From positions 124,001-188,000 of the forward strand of contig JAUIMM010000890.1 of the NCBI GenBank assembly GCA_031769625.1: a stretch of DNA of 64,000 nucleotides, written 5' to 3'. Position 1 is the stretch's first letter; each line of letters starts with the position of its first letter. Positions 55,497-63,990 of this stretch are shown in pieces. The DNA comes from Taudactylus pleione (taxonomy: Eukaryota > Chordata > Amphibia > Anura > Myobatrachidae). The notes beneath the pieces were generated by a model. That model had not been told where the DNA came from. It saw only the letters and a program-made list of their open reading frames with translations, and ran no database searches. The position numbers and the translations under genes were made by a program.

Positions 55497-55874
55497 CCAA
55501 TCCCTCTCCTGCACTGTGTCATGTGACTCTCTTCCATGCTTCGGTGACACTGCCCGTAAAATATCTCCCCCCAGTAACCAATCCCGTCTCGGCGCTGTGT
55601 CAGGTGACCTCCCTATGAAGATGTGAGAGACGCTGCCCCGCTTTCTCTATTCCCCAGCAGCCAATCCCGTCTCGGCTCTGTGTCAGGTGATCTTGCCATC
55701 TGTCAGCGGTGACGTCTGCCTGTTTTTTCTTTTCCACGGCAGCCAATCCCGACGCGACGCTGTGTCAGGTGACCTCCCTATGAAGTAAGAGGTGACGCTT
55801 CCCCGCCTTCTCTCCTCCGCGGCAGCCAATCCCGTGTCGGCGCTGTGTCAGCTGACCCCTCCCGTCAGGCAGCA
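55497..55874 (+). promoter_or_regulatory. Proximal promoter and 5' UTR: five 82-bp CCAAT/E-box units
   Basis: Five imperfect tandem copies lie directly upstream of the start codon. CCAAT boxes start at 55,497, 55,578, 55,661, 55,743 and 55,826 (spacing 81-83 bp). Each is followed, exactly 21 bp later, by a GTCANNTGAC-type E-box element: GTCATGTGAC (55,518), GTCAGGTGAC (55,599), GTCAGGTGAT (55,682), GTCAGGTGAC (55,764) and the perfect palindrome GTCAGCTGAC (55,847). The arms match those of the USF/TFEB-type site GTCACGTGAC, but the central CG is never present. A GGTGAC-plus-C-rich segment is also shared between several units. No convincing TATA box is placed correctly. CCAAT boxes bind NF-Y in other genes; binding here is inference. 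A tiny upstream frame ATGAAGTAA lies at 55,780-55,788. The transcription start is not visible. Confidence 0.75.
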
Positions 55875-56605
55875 ATGGTGTACGCGCTGCTGCTGCTGGC
55901 CGCCCTGGCCGGGGCGCTCCTGACGTTGCTGCTGCTCTTCTCCCTGCACCGCCGCCGCCCGGCTCCCGCCCCCGCTCCCTCCGCCCCCGGGACCCCGCTG
56001 CTGGACGCCTCGCTGCGGGACTACCTGTTGGGGGCGGCCGGGGCGGAGAGCTGCCACTTCCTGAACGCTGTGCTGCTCTTCCTGTTCCGGGAGCTGCGGG
56101 ACGCGGCCGGGCTGCGGCGCTGGCTGCTGCGGAAGATCCGGGTGGAGCTGGAGGAGCTGCTGCTCTCCCGCACGGCCGGGAGGCTGCTGGAGGGGCTGAG
56201 CCTGCGGGAGCTGAGCCTGGGAGAGGCGGTGCCGGTGCTCCGCGGGGTGCGGCTGCTCTCCCCCGCCTCCCCGGACTCCCCGGAGCCGCTGCCCCCGGAG
56301 CTGAGCTTCGAGCTGGAGCTGGAGTACGGCGGCGGCCTGAGCCTGGCCATAGACGTGGAGCTGCTGTTCGGGAAGACGGCGTCGCTGTCGGTGCAGCTGG
56401 GCCGAGTGCTGGGCCGCCTCCGCCTGGTCTTCAGCCGCCTGCCCTTCACCCACTGGTCCTTCTGCTTCCTGGAGGAGCCGCTCATCGACTTCCAGGTGCA
56501 GAGTCAGTTCGAGGGGCGACCGATGCCCCAGCTCACCTCCATCATCACCTCCCAGCTCAGGCGGGTCATCCGGAGGAAGCACACCGTGCCCAACTACAAG
56601 ATCAG
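55875..56605 (+). CDS. PDZD8: PDZD8-like protein, coding exon 1 (signal anchor and SMP domain)
   Basis: This exon encodes the first 243 residues plus two bases of a split Arg codon (phase 2). An in-frame TGA at 55,770-55,772 and the absence of another in-frame ATG before 55,875 fix the start; the context GCAGCAATGG has G at -3 and +4. Residues 2-22 are a Leu/Ala-rich membrane helix followed by HRRR, typical of an ER signal anchor. A Pro/Ala linker (29-40) precedes the SMP domain at about 57-243. PDZD8-like landmarks include CHFLNAVLLFLFRELRD, TAGRLLEGLSLRE, FTHWSFCFLEEPLIDF, SQFEGRPMPQLTSII and KHTVPNYKI. In known PDZD8 proteins the SMP domain carries lipids between ER and other membranes (mitochondria, late endosomes with Rab7), and PDZ, C1 and coiled-coil regions follow. 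Those later exons are not in this window, so the gene is partial. The linker appears shorter than in mammals. Identification is by recalled family sequence and is strong. Confidence 0.93.
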
Positions 56606-58233
56606 GTACTGCTGCCCACTGTGCTACCCTGCCGCAGTATTCTCCCCCCTGCCCCGTCATCCCACTGCCCCAGCTCACCTCCCAGCTCAGGCGGGTCATC
56701 TGGAGGAAGCACACCGTGCCCAACTACAAGATCAGGTACTGCTGCCCACTGTGCTACCCTGCCGCAGTATTCTCCCCCCTGCCCCGTCATCCCACTGCCC
56801 CAGCTCACCTCCATCATCACCTCCCAGCTCAGGCGGGTCATCCGGAGGAAGCACACCGTGCCCAACTACAAGATCAGGTACTGCTGCCCACTGTGCTACC
56901 CTGCCGCAGTATTCCTCCCAGTGCCCCATCATCCCACTGCCCCAGCTCACCTCCATCATCACCTCCCAGCTCAGGCGGGTCATCCGGAGGAAGCACACCG
57001 TGCCCAACTACAAGATCAGGTACTGCTGCCCACTGTGCTACCCTGCCGCAGTATTCTCCCCCCTGCCCCGTCATCCCACTGCCCCAGCTCACCTCCCAGC
57101 TCAGGCGGGTCATCTGGAGGAAGCACACCGTGCCCAACTACAAGATCAGGTACTGCTGCCCACTGTGCTACCCTGCCGCAGTATTCTCCCCCCTGCCCCG
57201 TCATCCCACTGCCCCAGCTCACCTCCATCATCACCTCCCAGCTCAGGCGGGTCATCCGGAGGAAGCACACCGTGCCCAACTACAAGATCAGGTACTGCTG
57301 CCCACTGTGCTACCCTGCCGCAGTATTCCTCCCAGTGCCCCATCATCCCACTGCCCCAGCTCACCTCCATCATCACCTCCCAGCTCAGGCGGGTCATCCG
57401 GAGGAAGCACACCGTGCCCAACTACAAGATCAGGTACTGCTGCCCACTGTGCTACCCTGCCGCAGTATTCCCCCCACTGCCCCATCATCCCACTGCCCCA
57501 GCTCACCTCCCAGCTCAGGCGGGTCATCTGGAGGAAGCACACCGTCCCCAACTACAAGATCAGGTACTGCTGCCCACTGTCCTACCCTGCCGCAGTATTC
57601 CCCCCAGTGCCCCATCATCCCACTGCCCCAGCTCACCTCCATCATCACCTCCCAGCTCAGGCGGGTCATCCGGAGGAAGCACACCGTGCCCAACTACAAG
57701 ATCAGGTACTGCTGCCCACTGTGCTACACTGCCGCAGTATTCCCCCCACTGCCCCACCATCCCACTGCCCCAGCTCACATCCATCATCACCTCCCAGCTC
57801 AGGCGGGTCATCCGGAAGAAGCACACCGTGCCCAACTACAAGATCAGGTACTGCTGCCCACTGTGCTACCCTGCCGTAGTATTCCCCCCCACTGCCTACA
57901 TCCCACTGCCCCAGCTCACCTCCATCATCACCTCCCAGCTCAGGCGGGTCATCCGGAGGAAGCACACCGTGCCCAACTACAGGATCAGGTACTGCTGCCC
58001 ACTGTGCTACCCTGCCGTAGTCCCCCCCACTGCCTACATCCCACTGCCCCAGCTCACCTCCATCATCACCTCCCAGCTCAGGCGGGTCATCCGGAGGAAG
58101 CACACCGTGCCCAACTAAAAGATCTGGTACTGCTGCCCACTGTGCTACCCTGCCGCAGTATTCCCCCCAGTGCCCCACCATCCCACTGCCCCAGCTCACC
58201 TCCATCATCACCTCCCAGCTCAGACGGGTCATC
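56526..58233 (+). repeat. Exon-1 terminus/splice-donor tandem array, 130-142 bp unit, 12 full copies plus a fragment
   Basis: The final 74 bp of exon 1 (encoding roughly Gln219-Ile243), its donor and the first 56-68 intron bases are repeated in tandem. Exon-like segments lie at 56,532-56,605 (true exon end), 56,674-56,735, 56,804-56,877, 56,946-57,019, 57,088-57,149, 57,218-57,291, 57,360-57,433, 57,502-57,563, 57,632-57,705, 57,774-57,847, 57,915-57,988 and 58,053-58,126, with a truncated one from 58,195. Three are 62 bp because TCCATCATCACC is missing; these head a three-unit super-repeat of 414 bp (56,674, 57,088, 57,502). Every copy is preceded by CTGCCCCAG (GATGCCCCAG in the true exon), which resembles a splice acceptor. 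The first eleven keep CAG|GTACTG. The twelfth has TG|GTACTG and a TAA in place of the Tyr codon. The unit sizes 142 and 130 are both 1 modulo 3, so the peptide returns to one frame every third copy. Confidence 0.92.
56604..56611 (+). promoter_or_regulatory. PDZD8: 5' splice site of PDZD8 exon 1
   Basis: The exon ends ATCAG and the intron begins GTACTG at 56,606. Homology to PDZD8 stops exactly here: after Lys-Ile-Arg the read-through sequence (Tyr-Cys-Cys-Pro-Leu-Cys) no longer resembles the family. GTACTG keeps GTA but departs from the vertebrate GTAAGT consensus at the next positions, so the donor is of moderate strength. It is repeated ten more times downstream. Confidence 0.8.
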
Positions 58234-58284
58234 GTGTTCATTTCCACCTGCCCAGTCTCTTATTGTCTCTGTACCAGTACGTTC
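58234..58284. other. Short spacer between two intronic arrays
   Basis: About 50 bp of non-repetitive sequence follows the point where the truncated thirteenth exon-like copy diverges (GTCATC followed by GTGTTCATTTCC). No feature is recognised in it. Confidence 0.5.
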
Positions 58285-59420
58285 CCCCAGTGTGAGATGT
58301 AGCCTCCTCGGCCCCTCAGTGTGAGATGTAGCCTCCTCCCCCCCTCAGTGTGAGATGTAACCTCCTCCCCCCCCCTCAGTGTGAGATGTGGCCTCCTCCC
58401 CCCCCTCAGTGTGAGATGTGGCCTCCTCCCCCCCCCTCAGTGTGAGATGTGGCCTCCTCCCCCCCCCTCAGTGTGAGATGTGGCCTCCTCCCCCCACTCA
58501 GTGTGAGATGTGGCCTCCTCCCCCCCCTCAGTGTGAGATATGGCCTCCTCCCCCCCTCAGTGTGAGATGTAGCCTCCTCCCCCCCTCAGTGTGAGATGTA
58601 GCCTCCTCCCCCCCTCAGTGTGAGATGTAGCCTCATCCCCCCCCTCAGTGTGAGATGTAGCCTCCCCCCCCCCTCAGTGTGAGATGTGGCCTCCTCCCCC
58701 CCCTCAGTGTGAGATGTGGCCTCCTCCCCCCCTCAGTGTGAGATGTGGCCTCCTCCCCCCCTCAGTGTGAGATGTGGCCTCCTCCCCCCCCTCAGTGTGA
58801 GATGTGGCCTCCTCCCCCCCCTCAGTGTGAGACGTGGCCTCCTCCCTCCCCCCTCAGTGTGAGACGTGGCCTCCTCCCTCCCCCCTCAGTGTGAGACGTG
58901 GCCTCCTCCCTCCCCCCTCAGTGTGAGACGTGGCCTCCTCCCTCCCCCCTCAGTGTGAGACGTGGCCTCCTCCCTCCCCCCTCAGTGTGAGACGTGGCCT
59001 CCTCCCTCCCCCCTCAGTGTGAGACGTGGCCTCCTCCCTCCCCCCTCAGTGTGAGACGTGGCCTCCTCCCTCCCCCCTCAGTGTGAGACGTGGCCTCCTC
59101 CCTCCCCCCTCAGTGTGAGACGTGGCCTCCTCCCTCCCCCCTCAGTGTGAGACGTGGCCTCCTCCCTCCCCCCTCAGTGTGAGACGTGGCCTCCTCCCTC
59201 CCCCCTCAGTGTGAGACGTGGCCTCCTCCCTCCCCCCTCAGTGTGAGACGTGGCCTCCTCCCTCCCCCCTCAGTGTGAGACGTGGCCTCCTCCCTCCCCC
59301 CTCAGTGTGAGACGTGGCCTCCTCCCTCCCCCCTCAGTGTGAGACGTGGCCTCCTCCCTCCCCCCTCAGTGTGAGACGTGGCCTCCTCCCTCCCCCCTCA
59401 GTGTGAGACGTGGCCTCCTC
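58285..59420. repeat. C-rich minisatellite, 29-32 bp unit, 37 copies
   Basis: Units contain GTGTGAGAYGTGGCC, then CTCC and a C-rich run ending CTCAG. The first 19 units, from 58,291, vary between 28 and 31 bp and mostly read GAGATGT. From 58,823 onward about 18 units are 32 bp, read GAGACGT, and show no differences that I can see, so this half was recently expanded and homogenised. The change from GATG to GACG gives each unit of the second half a CpG. The minus strand has runs of G (six, three, two, two per unit), so quadruplex or i-motif formation is plausible. An open frame on the minus strand here is incidental. Confidence 0.93.
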
Positions 59421-59426
59421 CCCCAG

Positions 59427-59447
59427 AGCCACATCTGCCAGGTAAGT
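59427..59447 (+). other. Candidate 15-nt microexon with consensus donor
   Basis: Directly after the C-rich array a polypyrimidine tract ends CCCCCAG at 59,426. It is followed by the 15 bases AGCCACATCTGCCAG (59,427-59,441) and the perfect donor GTAAGT (59,442-59,447). A 15-nt insert keeps the phase-2 frame of exon 1 and has no stop: it would read Arg-Ala-Thr-Ser-Ala and then the split codon. I know of no such microexon in PDZD8. It may equally be a chance donor, or the relic from which the array grew. Confidence 0.25.
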
Positions 59448-59880
59448 GACTGTACTGTTTTATGAGTGGTGAAGAAACTGCAGTCACCACAGGCAGAGGT
59501 TGCTCTTAATTTGCCTCTTTGTAATTGCAGATAATGGGTTAGGTCTTGTTCAGACTTTTTGTCAGTGGAAATGCTCATCAGCTAATTATTATATTGTTAT
59601 TTACACAGAAAGATATAAAATATTTCTTCAAGGGGTGATGGAGACCCCATTACTGTCCCCTTATTGATGGCATTCTGAGTGTCACTATGTAACTGGTTAT
59701 ATTGGTGCTGATAGTTTCTCTCTGTATACCCGGCAGACCTGTATCTTGGTGTGGCTCCGGGGTATTCTCCAGCCTTAGGTGACCTGTTGGATGATGTTAC
59801 TATTGTCGGGTATCATTATAGAGGCTCATTTTAGTATTGTCTGTGTCTTTGCGTTATTGTTCTTTACATTTAGAGCTTTT
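59448..59880. other. Single-copy intron sequence
   Basis: About 430 bp of unremarkable, moderately AT-rich DNA. I see no coding similarity, RNA gene or recognisable transposon. An acceptor-like TTATTTACACAG occurs at about 59,598-59,609 but no coding sequence of the expected family follows it. Confidence 0.5.
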
Positions 59881-60119
59881 GTTATGAGAAGAGAGCGTAC
59901 GCGCCTTTTATCATGCTTTGTCGGATGAAAGCTGGCACATCAGGATTGTATCTTATGTGCTGTTATGAGAAGAGTGTATGCGCCTTTTATCATGCTTTGT
60001 CGGATGAAAGCTGGCACATCAGGATTGTATCTTATGTGCTGTTATGAGAAGAGTGTATGCGCCTTTTATCATGCTTTGTCGGATGAAAGCTGGCACATCA
60101 GGATTGTATCTTATGTGCT
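59881..60119. repeat. Three tandem copies of a 79-81 bp unit
   Basis: Copies begin GTTATGAGAAGAG at 59,881, 59,962 and 60,041. The first is 81 bp and reads GCGTACGCGCC where the other two read TGTATGCGCC; the second and third are 79 bp and look identical. Each contains CTTTTATCATGCTTTG and GATGAAAGCTGGCACATC. Short open frames across this region are produced by the triplication and are not credible genes. Confidence 0.93.
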
Positions 60120-60570
60120 GTTTAATATTCAGCCGGTTCGGCCGGGTCATATCGGACCTAAAGTACAGAATGTATGCACCTTCCACCGTTCTAACAATTG
60201 TACACAAAAGCAGGGCCGCCTCTGTGGGCGTCATGGTGCTTGTTACGTACTCTTGTGTAAACTGGCCACCTTGTTGGTGTAAATATTCACCTTTTTTACT
60301 TGTCATCGCTGTATATAGTGGTACATAATATTATTTAGGCAAAACTTGGTTTAGACTTGCTGGGATGTGTAGTCCCACAACTTCTAATGTAAGTGGATGT
60401 GTCCTTTTCCCTGAGGTTGGTTTATAATGTAATCACGCCCCTTTCCAGCTCATTATGGTAATTCTTGGTACACCTACTGCGAGTACAGCCCGGTATTGGG
60501 AGGGTGTGTACGGTGGTACAATCACTTTCTTTTGATATTTTGGCAGCCGGGGATCGAAGGTTGCAAGTAT
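60120..60570. other. Single-copy intron sequence with possible transposon remnants
   Basis: About 450 bp with no coding similarity. Two short segments hint at old mobile elements. GCTGGGATGTGTAGTCCC near 60,359-60,376 resembles a motif common in dispersed vertebrate repeats. On the minus strand, CCTTCGATCCCCGGCTG (60,544-60,560) resembles a tRNA B box (GGTTCGAATCC) as found in tRNA-derived SINEs, with mismatches. Neither is enough to name an element. Confidence 0.4.
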
Positions 60571-61060
60571 GATTGTATAGGTGTGTACGTGTGATTGGGT
60601 AGGTATGATTGTATAGGTGTGTACGTGTGATTGTATAGGTGTGTACGTGTGATTGTATAGGTGTGTACGTGTGATTGTATAGGTGTGTACGTGTGATTGT
60701 ATAGGTGTGTACGTGTGATTGTATAGGTGTGTACGTGTGATTGTATAGGTGTGTACGTGTGATTGTATAGGTGTGTACGTGTGATTGTATAGGTGGGTAG
60801 GTATGATTGTACGGGTGGGTAAGTATGATTGTACAGGTGTGTAGGTATGATTGTATAGGTGGGTACGTGTGATTGTATAGGTGTGTACGTATGATTGTAT
60901 AGTTGTGTGTCTGTGATTGTATAGGTGTGTACGTATGATTGTATAGCTGTGTATCTGTGATTGTATAGGTATGATTGTATAGGTGTGTACGTGTGATTGT
61001 ATAGGTATGATTGTATAGGTGTGTACGTGTGATTGTATTGGTGGGTAGGTGTGATTGTAT

Positions 61061-62975
61061 AGGTGTGAACGTGTGATTGGGTAGGTATAATTGTATAGAT
61101 TTGTAGGTATGCATGTATAGGTGTGATTGTATAGGTGTGTACATGTGATTGTATAGGTGTGTACGTATGATTGTATAGGTATGATTGTATAGGTGTGTAC
61201 GTGTGATTGGGTAGGTATGATTGTATAGGTTTGTAGGTATGCTTGTATAGGTGTGTACGTGTTATTGTATAGGTGGGTAGGTGTGATTGTATAGGTGGGT
61301 ACGTATGATTGTATAGATATGATTGTATAGGTGTGTACATATGATTGTATAGATATGATTGTATAGGTGTGTACGTATGATTGTATAGGTGTGATTGTAT
61401 AGGTGGGTAGGTGTGATTGTATAGGTGGGTAGGTGTGATTGTATAGGTGGGTAGGTGTGATTGTATAGGTGTGTACGTGTGATTGTATAGGTGGGTAGGT
61501 GTGATTGTATAGGTGGGTAGGTGTGATTGTATAGGTGTGTACGTGTGATTGTATAGGTGTGTAGGTGTGATTGTATAGGTGTGTAGGTATGATTGTATAA
61601 GTATGATTGTGTAGGTGTGATTGTGTAGGTGTGATTGTATAGGTGTGTAGGTGTGATTGTATAGGTGTGATTGTACGGGTGGGTAGGTATGATTGTACGG
61701 GTGGGTAGGTATGATTGTACAGGTGTGTAGGTATGATTGTATAGGTGTGTACGTATGATTGTATAGTTGTGTGTCTGTGATTATACAGGTGTGTACGTAT
61801 GATTGAGTAGGTGTGTTTGTATAGGTGTGTAGGTATGATTGTATGATTGTATAGGTGTGTACGTATGATTGTATAGGTGTGATTGTATACGTGTGTAGGT
61901 GTGATTGTATACGTGTGTAGGTGTGATTGTATACGTGTGTAGGTGTGATTGTATACGTGTGTAGGTGTGATTGTATAGGTGGGTAGGTGTGATTGTATAG
62001 GTGGGTAGGTGTGATTGTATAGGTGGGTAGGTGTGATTGTATAGGTGTGTAGGTATGATTGTGTAGGTGTGATTGTATAGGTGTGTAGGTGTGATTGTAT
62101 AGGTGTGTAGGTGTGATTGTATAGGTGTGTAGGTGTGATTGTATAGGTGTGTGGTTGTATAGGTGTGGTTGTATGGGTGTGTATGTGTGATTGTATAGGT
62201 GTTGTACGTGTGATTGGGTAGGTATGATTGTATGGGTGTGTATGTGTGATTGTATGGGTGTGTAGGTGTGATTTTATAGGTGGGTAGGTATGATTGTATA
62301 GGTGGGTACGTATGATTGTATAGGTATGATTGTATAGGTGGGTACGTATGATTGTATAGGTATGATTGTATAGGTGGGTACGTATGATTGTGTAGGTGTG
62401 ATTGTATAGGTGTGTAGGTTTTTATTGTATAGGTGTGTACGTGTGATTGGGTAGGTATGATTGTATAGGTGGATATGTGTGATTGTATAGGTGAGTAGGT
62501 GTGATTGTGTAGGTATGATTGTATAGCTGTGTATCTGTGATTGTATAGGTATGATTGTATAGGTGTGTACGTATGATTGTATAGGTGTGATTGTATAGGT
62601 GGGTAGGTGTGATTGTATAGATGTGTACGTGTGATTGTATAGGTGTGTAGGTATGATTGTTTAGGTGTGTAGGTGTGATTGTTTAGGTGTGTAGGTGTGA
62701 TTGTATAGGTGTGTAGGTGTGATTGTATAGGTGTGTAGGTGTGATTGTACAGGTGGGTACGTGTGATTGTATAGTTGTGTACGTGTGATTGTATAGGTGT
62801 GTACGTATGATTGTATAGGTGTGAACGTGTGATTGGGTAGGTATAATTGTATAGATTTGTAGGTATGCATGTATAGGTGTGATTGTATAGGTGTGTACAT
62901 GTGATTGTATAGGTGTGTACGTATGATTGTATAGGTATGATTGTATAGGTGTGTACGTGTGATTGGGTAGGTATG
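61061..62975. repeat. Higher-order copy inside the 22/14-bp minisatellite, offset 1,756 bp
   Basis: A stretch with rare variants recurs: GTGAACGTGTGATTGGG, then ATAATTGTATAGATTTG, then GGTATGCATGTATAGG, at 61,065-61,215 and again from 62,821. The offset is 1,756 bp over roughly 150 bp. Confidence 0.8.
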
Positions 62976-63280
62976 CTTGTTTAGGTGTGTACGTGTGATT
63001 GTATAGGTGGGTAGGTGTGATTGTATAGGTGTGTACATATGATTGTATAGATATGATTGTATAGGTGTGTACGTATGATTGTATAGGTGTGATTGTATAG
63101 GTGGGTAGGTGCGATTGTATAGGTGTGTACGTGTGATTGTATAGGTATGATTGTATAGGTGTGTAGTTGTGATTGTATAGGTGTGTAGGTATGATTGTAT
63201 AGGTGTGTAGGTATGATTGTATAGGTGTGTACGTATGATTGTATAGGTGTGTAGGTGTGATTGTATAGGTGTGTAGGTGT

Positions 63281-63990
63281 GATTGTACAGGTGGGTAGGT
63301 ATGATTGTACGGGTGGGTAGGTATGATTGTACAGGTGTGTAGGTATGATTGTATAGGTGGGTACGTGTGATTGTATAGGTGTGTACGTATGATTGTATAG
63401 TTGTGTGTCTGATTATACAGGTGTGTGCGTATGATTGAGTAGGTGGGTACGTATGATTGTATAGGTATGATTGTATAGGTGGGTACGTATGATTGTGTAG
63501 GTGTGATTGTATAGGTGTGTATGTGTGATTGTATAGGTGGGTAGGTATGATTTTATAGGTGGGTACGTATGATTGTATAGGTGTGTACGTGTGATTGGGT
63601 AGTTATGATTGTATAGGTGTGATTGTATAGGTGGATATGTGTGATTGTATAGGTGAGTAGGTGTGATTGTGTAGGTGTGATTGTATAGGTGAGTAGTTGT
63701 GATTGTATAGGTGTGTAGGTATGATTGTATAGGTGTGTACGTATGATTGTATAGGTGTGTAGGTGTGATTGTATAGGTGTGTGGGTGTGATTGTATAGGT
63801 GTGTAGGTGTGATTGTATAGGTGTGATTGTACAGGTGGGTAGGTATGATTGTACGGGTGGGTAGGTATGATTGTACAGGTGTGTAGGTATGATTGTATAG
63901 GTGGGTACGTGTGATTGTATAGGTGTGTACGTATGATTGTATAGTTGTGTGTCTGTGATTATACAGGTGTGTGCGTATGATTGAGTAGGT
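63281..63990. repeat. Higher-order copy inside the minisatellite, offset 544 bp
   Basis: A block with GATTGTACAGG, GATTGTACGGG and later TATAGTTGTGTGTCTG followed by GATTATACAGG begins at 63,281 and again at 63,825. A related block lies near 61,670-61,800 and a partial one near 60,808-60,910. Blocks of several hundred base pairs have thus been duplicated as units, as in the left-hand satellite. Confidence 0.75.

Noticed and set aside
55845..55874. Ten-codon N-terminal extension starting at GTG
   Set aside because: A vertebrate nuclear gene is expected to start at ATG. The ATG at 55,875 has good context and is followed directly by the signal anchor; the extension overlaps the fifth promoter-repeat E-box.
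55875..58118. A single uninterrupted coding exon running through the whole exon-donor array
   Set aside because: Homology to PDZD8 ends exactly at the GT donor at 56,606, and the following residues are intron-derived and recur only once in three units per frame. Read-through is kept as a finding, not as the gene model.
55848..58247. Minus-strand open frames opposite exon 1 and the exon array
   Set aside because: They are shadows of GC-rich coding and repeat sequence on the + strand. They resemble no family and repeat with the array.
59965..60328. Two + strand open frames of about 100 codons over the 79-bp triplicate
   Set aside because: Both begin in the repeat and share the same repeated peptide in different frames. 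There are no recognisable domains and the position is inside an intron.
60544..60560. tRNA gene or intact SINE on the minus strand
   Set aside because: Only a B-box-like stretch is present. No A box, acceptor stem or cloverleaf can be drawn, and the place where an A box would lie is occupied by the minisatellite.
60422..63038. Minus-strand open frames rich in Thr, Tyr, Asn and His
   Set aside because: They are produced by the 22/14-bp minisatellite. Composition and length follow repeat content, with no unique domain.
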